Positions 49,344 to 63,557 of a stretch of 64,000 nucleotides of DNA are shown one piece after another. The position numbers and the translations under genes were made by a program. The DNA comes from Chaetorhynchus papuensis (Eukaryota; Chordata; Aves; Passeriformes; Rhipiduridae). The notes below the pieces were generated by a model, which saw nothing but the letters and a program-made list of their open reading frames with translations, ran no database searches and was not told the DNA's origin. Within the stretch, counting starts at the first letter, position 1. Each line of letters opens with the position of its first letter. The stretch is from contig VWYX01000286.1 of the NCBI GenBank assembly GCA_013396525.1, positions 1 to 64,000 on the forward strand, given 5' to 3'.

Positions 49344-52300
49344 CTGTGATACATTTGTAAATAAAAGATATTTAATTAATCAAATAAACACAAGGGTTAG
49401 TCGAAGCAAGTAAATTGCTTGTAGAAAGTGTCATTAAAGTAACCAAAACTGGACACACTGAGATAGTAATTTCTAAACACTTCACATATTCTAATCAAGA
49501 TCTGTACTAAAAAACCCACCTGTCACTAGAGCACACCAGCTACACCAGCTCTACAGAACACTGAATAAAAACTGACCTACTAACTACCAGTATGTTCCAA
49601 TATCCTGGGACAGCTCCTTGTACTTAACAGAATTTAGTAAGTTACTACCAATTTATTAATCTACTTCACCGTTTAATGGACAGATGTTTTTGTTGCTATC
49701 ACTCTACACATGTGCAATTTGCAACATCACTTTTTAGCAAATGACTGTACCTGCTGACCAAGTGCAAAACTCTCCTGAAGAGTGAAAAGAATTAGTCCTG
49801 CACAGAATAGATGTGTTACACTTAGGAAAAGCCCAGAAAGGCTGAGGTGAGATAAACATGTAGCAGAGTAAACACTAAGGCCACCACAGCAGGCACATGT
49901 TATGGGCAATCTGTCCTTCTGTGAATCCATTCCTGTCTGGGGAACACAATTAAATTTGACTTTATGTGACAGTGCTCCATTGAAGCTTCAGAGTAACGTA
50001 CTTCAAAATATATTTACAGAACAAATTAAGTGTCTTTATAGGTGTTCATACAAATTCTTTTTCTATGTAGGTTCATCGAACAGATAAAGTTGGGGGCAGA
50101 TCTGTAACTACTATGAACAAGAATATTCTACTCAGCTGAATTTAATGGATTTACTATTGAAACTGATTTACTGACCTTACAGTTTGTTTCATTAACTGGT
50201 TCAAGGCTAGTAGGATGAGCCTATATTGTTATTGTACTTTTCTGATGCATTCCACAAAATGTTAAAAAAACAACTACATAATCAGAGATGGGTAGAAGAA
50301 AACTTTAACATCACTCTTTACTCTTGGGTAATAATGCCACACACAGAGATACACAGGACTCTGTTGGAAAGACAGGAACGAAAATGGACTGTCTTCCTAA
50401 AGTATACTCACCATTACTAATTTCTCCTTCTGAATGCTCCCACAAGCACAACTCTTCACTTACACTCCAGTGGTTCCTTTCAAAGGAAAGCCTTAGAGTA
50501 TTTTATTAAAAAAAAAAGTAAATTTTGTAATTCACATATGAGAATCAGTACTGATATGATAAAGAAACCCAAAACAATTGAACTAAGAATCCTAAGCTAA
50601 AAATAAGCATTGTCACTCTGCAAGCTGGAAGAACTATCAGATTCAAGTAAATGGTAAAGCTGAAGAATTCAAGCAGAAAAGACACAAAGGAAAAATCTCT
50701 ACAAGAGAAACCCACTGCAATAGAGAGAGCAGGAAGTAGAACAAACATGAGTAAGGATGTTGGAAACATGAAATTATTTCTGAATAGTTATGACTGTCCT
50801 CTCTAACTTAGAGCTTATTTATCTAATAGTATCTGTTGATTTCACTGTGAATTATGTACTCTGGACAGGAAACTACTTTTTAATTTCAGACTGACTGCTT
50901 ATGTCCTCTGCAAGACCTCTGTTCTGTTGGGCAAATGTCTTGGGAATAAAGAACCCATTAAGGTAAAAATGATGGTTTCCTGTAAAAGGCCAATGTGCCA
51001 TTTAGCCTTACATATTTAGAAAGGTATACAGCAACATGAGTAACAACTATAAACAAAATTTGCTCTGTCAGGTTGATTTCTGACAGACAATGTCAGCAGC
51101 AGCAAGCTGATGCTGAAATGTTTTTAAAGGGTAGCCTGCACAGGACAGGACTGTTCCTAGGAGTAAAGGAGAAACCCTTCAAATCCCAGAGACTTTACCA
51201 TACCAGGAGCATGCCTCTAGCTATGCCATTTTGGAAGATTTCAGACTTGACAGTTCAGGTATTTCCCAGAAGCACGTTAGAGAAACTTGCATTGTTTTGC
51301 TCATGTTTAAAAACCAAAGAAAAGAAAATATTTTCTTTAAGAAGCTCTACACATACAGCGTGAAAGTGCAACTTGGCAAGGAAAAGTAACAGCTCAAAAG
51401 CCATCAGACAAACTGGAGCCAAGTGCTCCTTAGCAAAGATATTGAAGTTTGCTGCAGCTGACTTTGCTGAAAACCCCTGAGCAGGCTGCAACAAGGGCTG
51501 CGTGAGGGCAGCAGAGGTTTTCCTACAAATGCAGATTCCTCTCTCAGCCTCAAAAGCACATAAAGAGTTTCTTGTTTCTCCTCAGGCTCTGGCTGAGTGG
51601 GAAAAATGGCACAGGAAGGTGGTCAGCACAGAAAGCAGAGAAGTATCCAAATTTATGAAGATGAGATAAGGAAACTTTTATATATGCTAAGAAAAGCTAT
51701 GGACCTCCAAAGCTTAGAATGGAATCTAAAATTTGAATCTCAGCATTTCAGAAATACCCCTCCTGTTAGTAAACAGCTTTGCAACGTATTAAAAGATGTG
51801 TGTCTTATTCCTATTTCCATTAAAAACCCCAAGCTACTGATACTTTGGCTACTCCATTAACAAAATTGGTAGAAAATCGATGATGAAGCATCTTCCTCAG
51901 TAAGACATGATGGGACCGCCACTATTATAAGATGCAGCTACTTTACCAGAAGTCATTTAATACAGAAAGTGTCAAGTTACTCCAGTTCTGGTGTTTCCTA
52001 ATTTTAAAGAACTTTGCAGTTTTATTAAGATTCCTTTGGGGATTTTTTGGCACATAAGCAGACACGGATACTGATGGTATTTATGCAGTTTTATGACAGT
52101 ATGAAAGCATCCTGTTTGCCTTTATTCTGAGACAGGGAATATTCACCAAAAATAAATTGTGTCATTCCAATCCAAAGGGCGGGAAATGAACCAGCTAGAG
52201 AACTGAAGTAACTTAGCAGTCAAACCAAAACTATGTGGCTCAGAAGATCTTAGTGTTTTTAGGCAAATATTTATAAAATGGGAAAACTGGCTACTCTGAC

Positions 52301-52960
52301 TGATCCCCAGCTCATCTGCTGGTGTCTGACACCCAGTTCCTGAAGCATGCCAGCCACATGTACTTGTGCATTTACAGTTTTCACACCTAGAGCCAATGTG
52401 AAAGATTTTAAGAACAGGAGGTGTGAAACAATAACAATGTCACATTCTGAAATTGCTGTTTATGCATTACGTTAAAAAAAAGCAACAATTCACTACCTTG
52501 TAGAGAGGCTTGAAGTCCCCTCTACCCCACATTCACTCTTCGGACAGTTCTTAGCAGTTTTAACTACTGTTATGGTTACACACGTGCATATGAAACACCT
52601 GCAGTACACTGACAATTCAGCACTTGAATGTATCTGTGCAGCTACAGACTAATATTTTATAATGTAGACATTGCTTGTTTTGAAACAGAGAGGCTGGATT
52701 AAATGTTGCTCCTACATATCCTTTGTGCTCAAAGAAGCAGGCTTTAACAAAGATCTCCCAAACAGAGCACATAATATTCAAAGGAATATAAATTATTAAA
52801 GTGGTTCAGTTACAAACATGCTTTTGAAAACAGCTAGTATGCTTATGTTATACTCTTTTCTAGTCTCTGAACTCATATATAAATACAGCTGACTTGATTT
52901 TCAAATGGAATCAACATCTAAAACATCCCACCACAACCTGTGGTTTTACAGAAGTTTTTC

Positions 52961-52975
52961 TTTTTTTTTTTTTTT
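52961..52975. repeat. T15 homopolymer
   Basis: Fifteen T residues preceded by TTTTTC. Confidence 0.9.
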
Positions 52976-55900
52976 ACTATGGTAATACACCTACATTTGA
53001 CTAACGGCCAAGCTCCTGAGAAGAAACATTACTTGCTGTGGAAGGACAGGAAAGATTCTGCTTTTTGGTGCCACCCAATGGACACTGTTAACCAGGAAAA
53101 ATTTGGAAACGGAAGCAATGATGGTTTGATCCAGGGAGCTTGAGATCACAGCTGAGACACCTGAGCTTAGGGAGGAAGGCAGTAAAGCAGCGCGTCCACT
53201 GCCAGCCCTGTCAGGCAGTTGGATGAAGGGGTATGGACAAATCCCACCTTTCCTGCAAACAATCCTCCATCCTGAAATCTGCACATCTACAAGCACGGAA
53301 AACACCTTGTGACTCTTTCTTCCCCTACAGATGAAGTGAGCTTACAGAGTAGTCAGGCAGCACTCCTTGGCCATAGACAGCAGCCATCAGAAAGGACAAG
53401 GATCTTCACTGTACCCTCAAGAAGACCATAACTACTGCCCTCCATACACAGCAATTTTGGTAAAAGCAAAACTATATTCCAGAAGTCAAATCAAACTGTA
53501 CTCTGGTCAGTTTTATGCTGTGATAGCAAACTTGTTCAGAGAAGAAGGATTCTTGAAATAACTAATGAGGAAACCCAGAGCTGTAAGACAAGTCTAAACC
53601 AAACTCACTGGTCTTCTCCTGATCTCTCCCTCCCTTCATACAACAGATTTATTAAGGCATGGCCCAGCAGTCCAGGTCAATTACTGGGAAAAGGCCAGGG
53701 CACAATATATCAATTGTACTACTTTCTACCTCATTAAAGGTGAAAATAAAAGGGATTTGAGCTACAGCAACCTCTTGTGCGTCTGCTGATGGGATTTGTG
53801 ATTTGCTATTGATTGTCCAAGTGGAGGCACTTAGTTCTCCTCACTTTACAGAAAGGACATTTTGTCATTAAGATGAGTGACACAAAACATCCAAGCCAAC
53901 AAACCTCAGTCATAGCAGAAGTTCTGGGAAATATGTAGTCACCTGGTTTTAAAACTCCTCCCTGATTGACTACTACTTTTAAAGGGCTTTCCTTAGCAAT
54001 TTTTACTGATACTTAAAATTCAGGCAGAACACAAGGCCCAAGTGACTTCCAAGCTGGAAGATACTCTAGCCCTTTAAAGACAACTAAACCTACTAAATTT
54101 CTAAAACTAGTGTTCTAGTAATTCCTAACCTGCCCCAATTAGATGTGGGATAATGACTACGAAATTCAACCCCATGAATTGAATTACTTAAGTTAGAGCC
54201 CATATGCTGAAATGAACAAATACGAAGGGGGAAACATGCATACTAGAAACAATCAGAGGTAATCCTGATGCAGATATAGGCAAGTAAGTCAGAATTGGAG
54301 GGAGAAAAGCAGAAGGATCTGAGAACTTGTTTCCCTGGCCAGAAGCACTGGGCCTTATAGATCTACCTCACTGGCTCTGGTGCACAATGGCTCTAACAAA
54401 ACTGCCTCTGAAAACAGAGATAGCTTTATTGTCATCATGATGTCGGTTTCCATAAATTGAAGCTATTTTCTTTTAGAGCAGTCTCCTTCAATTCAGGACC
54501 TGAATATTCCTTAGGTGAGGAAAACAGCAGAACACAGCATGATACTGTCAGTCCCGTACTGCATCTCAGCCCACCAGCCAAACTACTGGTCCAAACCAGT
54601 AACTGCGAATCCTTGAAAGCCCCTACAAGCAAGACCTTGCTCTGCGCAAACATCCTGGAGCATTTTTTACTTGCATTTATTTGTAGCTTCCTGTTAATTA
54701 ATTTTAAATAATATTTTTGCTCTGTTTGTATTCAATTAATTAGATTATGAAGTTTCTGGCACAAACCAGCACACTGAAATAGGAGCTTAGTAACAGATAA
54801 AATACTGCTCTTTCAGGCATTGCTTTGTCACAGACCTAACAAATAAAGACAAATTCAAACAACATCTCAACTTTGTTTTTTAATGGTTAAGACAATTACA
54901 GTCTTAAAAGACACCACAGTATGAAAGGCAACCACTGAGCAGAAATATGCCTGGCTCAACAGGATCCATCAGCTATCCTGGGCAGAAACAGGAAGCTTCC
55001 TTGAAACCCTTGGCACTCTCAGAAACCCTGAACACATTTTTTTTGGCTTGGCTTCCTTTGTCACTATAGAGCTAATTGTAAAAAGAGGTCAAATGATTTT
55101 TGTGGGATTTCAAATTCAGAGCAAAAGCTAGTACACGCCATTAATCAAGTAAATTGCCAGTGCCTCATTCTGCAAAGTAAATTACTTAAGTTATATCTCT
55201 TTTTCTGTAGATCTGATTAAGGACAGGGAAGACAAATGAGTTTTCAGCATTAAAGAATTGAAAAAATATATTCTTCATAATTCATGTGTGGCACTAGGAG
55301 GGTGGGTTGGACGCTTGGTTGCTTTTTAAAAGGTCATGCATAGAAGGGCATGCACCCAATCTGCTCCTCTGAAAGCCATCCTAATTCTGAAGTTCTCTAC
55401 AAATAAAACCACCAACTAAAATCCACAAAGGGGCATTAATGCACACCCTACACAGCATAGCATGAAGATTCAGCAAATCAGCAGAGATTTCCAAGGTGGA
55501 TGAAGAGAACCAAGTGTCCAAATGTTGTTGATGTTCTGTAAGAGCTGCACTCTCTTCATTTTCGTAAGATTAGTTGACAAGGCCGTGTCTAAAACAACAG
55601 CCTAAGAGAAAGACACATTGTCTCCCACCCAAGGTAGCTAAAATACTAGGGTAACTGAAGGGTGGAAATTTTCTCACTTATCTTTACACTAAACCGTGTC
55701 TCTTGACCATGGACATATTTTACTTTTGACCAGACATACCTAACAGCAGACAATAGCAAATTTCAAATCTCCAAACATACTTTGATTTACTATTCTAAAT
55801 TGGCTGCTGGAGGCTCCTCACTTTGAGTGATCCAGACTATGGATAGCAGCCAGTCAGTCTTATACTTCAAACAGCATTTACACATTTTCAGATCTAATTT

Positions 55901-56258
55901 AGAATCACAGAACCCCTTCAACCTTCTCCCAGTGTGAAATCCAGAGGATACCTGTACATAGCGACTTATTCAAAGATTTAACACAGGCCCACCACTTTGT
56001 ATAAAGATAATTCCTCTTCTTCCTCTGGAACTGGAAACACAAAATGTAAATCTGCTTGCTAAAACAGTTAAACAAAATAGGTAACAACCCAATTTGCACC
56101 CAGAGAGTTAATGGAATTTGAAGAGTTTACTGTACTTTGAAACAGAAAGAAGCTGGGGCAAGGAAAGACCTCTTTCCTGTCATGTCAGAGTTCAGCAAAG
56201 AGACATCTGTGAGAGCAACTGCTCCTCTCACCAGAGGCTGGGTCTGGAGGGGTCTTTC

Positions 56259-56272
56259 CTGCCCCCTAGGAG
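56259..56272. promoter_or_regulatory. Possible CTCF-type site
   Basis: CTGCCCCCTAGGAG matches the core of the vertebrate CTCF motif (CTGCCCCCTAGTGG orientation) except at the end. A match this short occurs by chance at appreciable rates. Confidence 0.25.
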
Positions 56273-57702
56273 TAACGGAATAGTGCACTTTCCCCAAAAC
56301 AGCCGTGGTCTCTGCAGCATCAGCCAGGAGCACGTGCTGAGCAGTGGGTGAGCTGTCACTACCCTGAACAGCAGTGAAGTCAACACGCTGACAGCAGAAG
56401 CAGAAATCCAGGCATCATTTTCTGGTATTATTTAATCTTTCATGGCAGCCTGCTTGCTTCCTTCTCTCTATTCCTTTGCCTATTCGCTCCCTCCTTTCCC
56501 ACACGGAGGAAGTACATTAAAATAACAGGGCATAGGCTCTGCGAGCATTCCCCGCTCTTTGCTTTCGTACCTCTCCCATCTCTGGAGCAGGCATACTGTC
56601 CTGTCTCAGCAGAAAATTAACTCTATCGACAGCATCTGACACAAGAGGATAAAGCCACTGATGGCAATTTTACTTCCTATCTACACTTGTATAGTATTGG
56701 AGAGAATAAGTAAGGCCACCACAAATATATGACCCTTATTGTTCCTGATGGGCCTTAGAGCGAGCCAAACGAAGCATATCCTAAGTAAAAAGCAACTTCA
56801 TCAGCTAAGATACTATAAAATGAGTCTTAATAGATATCACCTTGCAAGCCTCTTCGGGTAGAAATAAACACCTACTCTACAAGCCCACATTTGCTAACAT
56901 TTGTGGCCTGATGTGACACTATCTGCACATCTCCAGGCACTAACACCATAAAAATAAGTAATTACAGTAATAATACAGAGAGTTTTGGAGCAGCAGGAAG
57001 GGAATAAGCTGAGATAGACGTGCAGGAAAAGTGCTAGAAAGTTCTGCAGCAAAGACTGAGTCACCTGCTGACTGCATAAAGGAGAAACCTCTTAAGAGGC
57101 TCCACAAGCAAGGTAAAAACCATCAGCAATATGAGAATAGGAAGAAGACAGAGAATTGGAGGGAGAGACAGAGGGCTGCCACATTCACAGGTTTCAAATG
57201 GAGTTAATGCTGCCCTTAGCTGGTTTACAGAGGCAGACACACCTGACCCTAGCTTTCCTCTCACAACTAAGTGCTTCAAGGTACCCAGAAATATCTGTCA
57301 GGTAGCAGACATGCTAAAATCCAGAGATGGATGTTATGGAGCTTTGAAGGGAGGTGGAGAGGGCAGGAGGAAATGAGGTGCTAATGCTGATCATAACAAA
57401 AACTGCTGGAGCCAGCCATAATGGGAGAGTGGGAGCGTGTCTGAAGTGAAAATGAAGGTGTTAAGGGCTGCACCACACTACATCAGTGTCAGAGACCGCC
57501 TGGTGCCTCTGAGCAACTCAGAAATAGACATGTAGCACAACTGCCCAGGCACAGTTCTTTGTGTGGATTCAGCTGTCTGAATCCTCTCAAAAATTATAAA
57601 GCAAAAGCTTTCATATTAATGAAACACTTGAGTGGCAAGGTTGTGGGAAATAGAGCCAGAAGACGGAGACACACTTTGTAACAAAGGCATTCTTTTACTT
57701 AC

Positions 57703-57735
57703 CAATTTTGTTTCCACTTTCAGTTAATATGAATA
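57703..57735 (-). other. Candidate 33-nt microexon
   Basis: On the minus strand a pyrimidine-rich acceptor (TTTGTGCCCTTCAAAG) and a strong donor (AATTG/GTAAGT) flank 33 nt. One frame is open (FILTESGNKI). Its phases do not fit the neighbouring candidate exons, so it is not placed in that chain. Confidence 0.15.
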
Positions 57736-59608
57736 CTTTGAAGGGCACAAAGGTAATGAAAAGCCAGGAGCTGTGGTTAACACAGCACTTCCCAAGCCTC
57801 AAGTGACTCGGCCCCTCTTCAGCAATACAGAACCAAGCTGTATACTCTCCTCTCTCCTACCACTTAAGTGCCCCATCATCTGTATTTACACACAGGTCCA
57901 CAGCCATTCCCCTTTGTACAGGGGGGTAAGCAGAGATTAAGGAGGCACAATAACACTCTTAAGACATTCTGAGTAAGTACAATGGCTTTATAAAAGCTTG
58001 GGCAGTGATTATTCTTCACCAGCTCACTTCTGTTTCTGTCTAGACTAGCCTATCATTTTTATTATGCTGAACTGATTAAGGAGGCAAAATCTCACTTGTA
58101 TCCTGTCTGCCAGGCAAGAGAGGACCTGAGCTGGCAGATCTGCACCAGAAAGGGCCTCTCTGTGCTTTTGAAGAATTCTGAACAACAACTTTTAAGAGCT
58201 GTAGTTCTGAGGGAACACCAGATCTCTGCATCCATGCAGTTTTGCTTTGCCCTCTCCAGCGAGTGCATAAGACTCCTTACAAGATAAACTATTGCCAGGA
58301 GCCTGTTCTTTCTTTTCTCAGGTGATGCAGTGTACTCAGTACCCATAACTTCCTGCAAGGGACTGTGTTGTGTCCAAATTAGACTACTTTGTCTCCTTAG
58401 CAGGTTTTTATGCCTGGGAGAACAGATAAACACACAGCGTTAGTCCTCTGCACTGTGAGGAATACATTTTCCCAGGTGTGCACACATGGTGGATCCTGTT
58501 ACCTAACACACAGCCCTAAGGGACAGAGGCTCTTAGGCACTTGCTGAGTTCACCTGCCATTTGCTGCTCACCTACTCACCGTGACACCCACCCACCTCAC
58601 AATGGGGTTAGGACACAACCTTATCAAGGAGAAATGTTAAGTGCAGCTGAAAAATTATTAGGAATAAGAGTCCTGAAGTTGCAGTGAAGCAACCAGCACC
58701 CCGGCACCTAAAGATGAGTTTCTAACAGCCCTTTCTCATTAAACACAGCACACCAGTGCATAGGGACTGGCACATCAAAGCCCTTGAGATTCAGAAGAGA
58801 ACTGAACTTCAGCAGCCTGGGCAGGAGCTGTGGCCTCTGAGCCCTTGGGTGAGGCACCACCAGCATCGGGTGGTGTTGGACTTCTCTGATGGGGGTGCTC
58901 ACAGAACCCCTGCCAGATGCAACTTGAGACGTGCCTAGACTATAGATTTTGGTAAGCGTAAGCTATGAAGTAGGCTATTAAATACAGAATACTTCATTAA
59001 GTATAAAACATTGCTTTTGTGTCTGTATTTCTAGTATATGTTTCATCATTACGCCAACTTTTTATTCCGTCCAGGAACTGCCCTTATTTTAATAAACTGA
59101 GCCTCAAAATTTGCCCAGGTAGCTACACTAGCTGATTAATGACACTTGTACAAGTGGTGGCATCTAGGATCTTAATGAAGTCTGGAAAATTATTACCTTG
59201 CTAATTCTAAGGTGAAGAAATAGTTAAATAAGACTTTTATTCAGAACATTTCCATGCATTAAGATGACTTTAATGCTATTGCCAGGCCCAGTCTTTGTAG
59301 TCACCAGAGTTACACTTGTTTACTGTGTCTGAATAAATTTGACACAAGAGTGCTCTCAGGCACTGCCATAAGGTTTATGTATGCTTGGATGGTACAATCT
59401 GCATTTCTATATTTTGAAATATTTAGGTTCATCAATAAAGCTAAAAGGCAGTGAATTAAAAATCAATACAAAGGCAGACTTCTTAAGGCAACACAGAGGG
59501 AGTTCATGGAATACAAAATTGCTAGAATTTGTTAAAGACAAGTGCAGGGAATGAATTTTAAGAAGGGCCCAGTGTTATCATTATGCAACTTCACATAAAA
59601 CAGGGAGT

Positions 59609-59624
59609 AAAAAAAAAAAAAAAA
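59609..59624. repeat. A16 homopolymer
   Basis: Sixteen A residues. No retroposed body could be recognised upstream. Confidence 0.9.
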
Positions 59625-62516
59625 TTACACTTTGGAGTATGAAGTGACAAATACAAAGGTCATGAAGTAACTCCTCTGCCTTTTCAACCTGAAGTAAATT
59701 ACTGCACAGTTGATTAGATAAATTACTGAAAGGAGCTGTGGGTCACCTTGATCCAGCTCCATCGCGGTGTGCTAATACGCCACAGGAGGCAATGAGCTAA
59801 TTCAATATGGCAAAGTCTGCATTAACAGACTATTGTTTCCTGCCATTATCCTAACATAAGGAAGCTTGCAAAGCATCCCTCACCCTTCCCAAAACACAGA
59901 CAGGGAAGCAGTAGGTTTTTGTTTGTCTTGTGAGACCAGTGGCCTTGGACAACCTTCAGAAAAAGTTACCACATAGAAGTACAAGCATATCTGTGACATA
60001 AGGGTGATGGAAAGAAATTCCTCAGACTTATGCTTTTAAAAGACAGAAAAACCTGAATGAGAAGGAAATCCTCTGCCAACACAGGCACTGACAACCACAT
60101 TTCATTTCAAATTAAAGCCCTCTTTAATCTCCTCTGAAAACTGGTGTCAGCATAACGCTCACAGACAACTTGAAACAAGGAATACTGGACTGCAGTTAGT
60201 TAAGGGAAAGCTCATCCCAATTACTTATGCCACTCTGAAAAGCTGTTAGATTATTTTATCCACCATCCCCTGTGTCTCTCAGCCAATGCCTTGTTTAAAG
60301 AGAACTCACAGGCAAAACAAAAGAAAAAAAAAAAGTACAAAGAAAATAAGCGAAAAATTAAAGACATCCCAAATGCTTCTCATTATACATTCATTAGAAT
60401 GACTACACTAATACCTAAGATAAGCTGCTTAACAAGGCTAATATGAACTAGATAACACCAGATACCTAATCAGATGGCAGCTGTTTTCTCCACACTTCTC
60501 TCTAACAAATCCCATGGGCACTCACTGCTTTAAAACCTTGACCAGTGCAGGTTAGCACTACCCTCGCTATCCCTGCACCCTGTTCAGCAGGTATTTTAGA
60601 TTTCTTCTTCCTTAGTTTGACCATTGTAAACCAAACCATTATTGAATCTTAGTGACCTGTACACGCTGGAAATCAATGGCAAACTGATAGCACTTACAGA
60701 ATCTCTAGGGCAAAATTTCATAGTGTCTGACTGGTGTATTTGTACAGTCATCAGCAGAGGGAAGACCTCTGGGTTTATTCATTCAGTCAGTGAGCAAAAC
60801 TTCTAGAAATACAAATTTAAGTGATACTAGAGCTTGCTAATCAAATATTCAACTTCCCAAACCTAGTATTTCCCACTGAAAACCATTAATTATTATTACT
60901 ATCACCTTCAAAGGAAATTTCAGATAAAATACCTCATTCAGAGTTCCTTACACCAAACAGTGTTCATAGTTTTTAGTGTGATCTAACCAAAAATGTTTCC
61001 CTGAACTTACATTACGAAATTACTAAACTGCATTTTCCTAACAGCATGTTGATTTTTGTGAATTGAGGTATGGGCCCACATTTTCTAACATAAACTGAAT
61101 GGCTCAGAAGATTACATTTCCTATAATGCAATGCAGATCTTCCTCTGAGGGATCTGTATGATATATTATAGAAACTGCATAATTTTGAATAATCCCTGGA
61201 GATGCAGTCCAGAAAAGCAGGCCAACCCAAAAGGGAGAATGGAAAACACATCATGTGTCTTAACTACAATCTTCATCCTGTATGTAGCTGAAATACTAAA
61301 CAGTCTCAAAATGAAATACTGCAGAGCCAAACAATAATAGAAATTAAGCACTTTCAACCTGAAAAGTGCTAAAGTATTTCATTTTAGTTAAAGAAAAATC
61401 AAATGGAGTGTTTTGGAATTCCCACTATGTTAAAATGTCCTATTTCACGTTCTAGTACCAACATGGAACAAACTCAAATAATGAAATGCAGGCATTCCCA
61501 CTGTGATGGAAACTTCAAATTTTGCCTAGCTATAATCACAGCTAATTCCCTCCTCTAATTTCAAAGGCAAAACTAAGTGGTGTGTAAGGAGAGTAATTTG
61601 CCCTTCTCCTGTGGTTTTTTTTTCTTTATAAAAGTCTCAATTTTCTGAAATGTGAGTGCTTCCAGTGAAGCTTGGACAGCTACTATTTAGATGCTCATCT
61701 AACTTTCAGTTTTGCAGTATTTAGTCCCACACTCTGTAAAGCCTTCAATCCTCATGAAGTCATGCCTCACCTTGAAATTGCTATCCTGGATGGCTTTGGA
61801 AGTGATGTGGCATTTTAGTTTCCCCTTGGTAGGTACAGAAAAGGCAAGTGAAAAGGATTAAAGATAACTGATGGCCTCATAGTCCCTTCCACAAATACCA
61901 TCACAGGGCCACTCCAGGCCCTTTCAGTTCCACATGGATATGCTACCTGTATAACATAAAGGCAAACTTTGCAATTTGAACAGATTTTGCCATTGTTTTG
62001 TGTATTTGGCAGAACACAAGGCAAGCTCAGGCTAATGAATCAGGCCTTGAATCTGCTACCCGTCGCTCTTTCCAAGAATTCCCTTGCTAACATCTATAAT
62101 AACTGCCAGAGCAAAAAGCCAACACAATCACCCCATCATGACTGCCACGACCACTAACCCAGCTTTCTTCCTCCATCTGTTAGGTGTATGAGCTCCAGTC
62201 ATCCTTATTCCTGCATGCCTATCCCACCCACACCAGTGTCAGCGTGCTGAGTCAGCCACTGTTGCACTCTCTTACGTCAAACAGCCCTTTGTAATACTGA
62301 CCTGTGTGAGAAAGCTCAGCTTGAACCCAGCTGTTGAGCAGATTATGCCCTGAAGTATTTATTGTTCTATGGTTTGCACTTTTGTACACGTTTATACCAT
62401 TGTGTGTCAGTGCCATTTACAACCTGGGACACACTTAGCAGGTTGGGGAGGACTTTCCCTCTGACTGATGAAGTTTCCCCTCTGGGATTTTAATGGCTGT
62501 GTGGCAGGTTCCTCAC

Positions 62517-62629
62517 TGCATGTCTCTGCTGAGAGGCATGCTCAGGAAGCACCTCAAGAAAGAGTACTGCTCCCCTATGTCCATTTCCTCGTGTATCACA
62601 ACCCAGCTGTGCCACACTGACCAAAATTC
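62517..62629 (-). CDS. Candidate coding exon (113 nt), unknown protein
   Basis: On the minus strand the acceptor is strong (GATGTTTTCTCTCAAAAG). The donor is ATGCA/GTGAGG, which is good apart from A at the last exon base. Two frames are open. The one in phase with the 63.6-kb candidate reads EFWSVWHSWVVIHEEMD, then IGEQYSFLRCFLSMPLSRDM. It is rich in aromatic residues and in GAG, CTG, AGC and CAC codons. Read that way it ends with two bases of a codon, which the 49.3-kb candidate completes as Gln. The alternative frame (ILVSVAQLGCDTRGNG...) is also plausible and would join differently. No domain is recognised; the composition suggests an alpha-helical protein. Confidence 0.33.
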
Positions 62630-63557
62630 CTTTTGAGAGAAAACATCTAACACAAAATGGTATCGCATGGGCCATGAGAGGACTGGAGAACCAACAAACT
62701 GAAACTGGAGGTGGTCAATTAGCAAGAGACCACAGTGGCTCTTACTCTCCCTACCTTTTTGAAAAGCCTGGGAAAAAGGCATGAAAAAGGCTGATAAACA
62801 CAGGAGCCACGCACCTGCAGTTACCAGTTCAAAGTAAATCCTGAGTCTAAAGCAGCAGCAAGTCTCTGCTATCCCTTGAAGGTTATTTGGCAGTTTTTAA
62901 GTAATATGCTGTGTAAATAAGTCATACTGTATGGGGCATTTCCTTAGTGCCAAATAAATGCCTATCCAAAAGCAGCACTAATGCAAGGATAAAGCAAACG
63001 GGGACCATCACACCATCATGGTCCAACTATACCAAAGCCATCCCACCAGCAGAACAAGGGAAAAAACAACCTCCTTCTGAAAGAGGCAGCGTTACTGTAG
63101 GGAACTTCGAGGGCAGCTAAAATTTCCTTTTTTTCCTTTTTACAAGTCAGGCTTACAGCACCTCCTGTGTGACTACTTTCCCACAGAAAGACTTCAATTT
63201 TACAACACACTTTCTCCTGCATAGCTTTATTCTGATGTATTTGTAGCCCCCACTCCTCTCCAGTACATTGTCTTTCCTGACAAACACTTGGAAAAACGCA
63301 TCTCCTGAAAACATCTGTGCTGTTGTTGTGTAGCAGGCAGTAGAGGTAAACAACATGACAGCCACAAAGGGAGGCTTTCAGCAAGGAGCACTTTTGATGC
63401 TGCAACAGCGACACTGATTGCTGACAGGTAGCTGAGGCAACACCTGAACACAACAGCTATCTCCCAAACCTGGAGATCACTGAAAGGTCACAGCTTCAGG
63501 GATACAAATATACATATGCACCCACAGACAGGAACTCCTGCCAAGCTTCATTCTCAC
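62630..63557 (-). other. Putative intron between the last two right-hand candidate exons
   Basis: This 928-nt gap would be an intron if the flanking exons are real. A 145-codon minus-strand frame (63016-63453) crosses it and follows an acceptor-like site (GTTGTGTTCAG). It lacks a usable donor, so I did not call it. Confidence 0.25.

Larger units (their letters stand above)
49344..62516. other. Unique non-coding stretch
   Basis: About 13 kb without a recognisable gene or transposon. It holds homopolymers (T15 at 52961-52975, A16 at 59609-59624, A11 at 60324-60334) and a CTCF-like word at 56259. It also has two conserved-looking AT-rich blocks (59100-59340 and 59700-59870) and small splice-site pairs at 54497-54514 (+) and 57703-57735 (-). 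If the minus-strand exon chain is real, this is one intron of it. Confidence 0.45.

Noticed and set aside
61815..61952. Minus-strand open segment after a good acceptor (CCTTTATGTTATACAG)
   Set aside because: No donor, and its phase fits only the alternative frame of the neighbouring candidate; open stretches of this size after an acceptor are common.
62186..62293. Plus-strand open segment after TTCTTCCTCCATCTGTTAG
   Set aside because: Strong acceptor only; no donor before the stop and no polyadenylation signal nearby.
63016..63453. 145-codon minus-strand frame following an acceptor-like site
   Set aside because: No usable donor and it spans the proposed intron; three overlapping frames are open, so it gives no clear coding signal.
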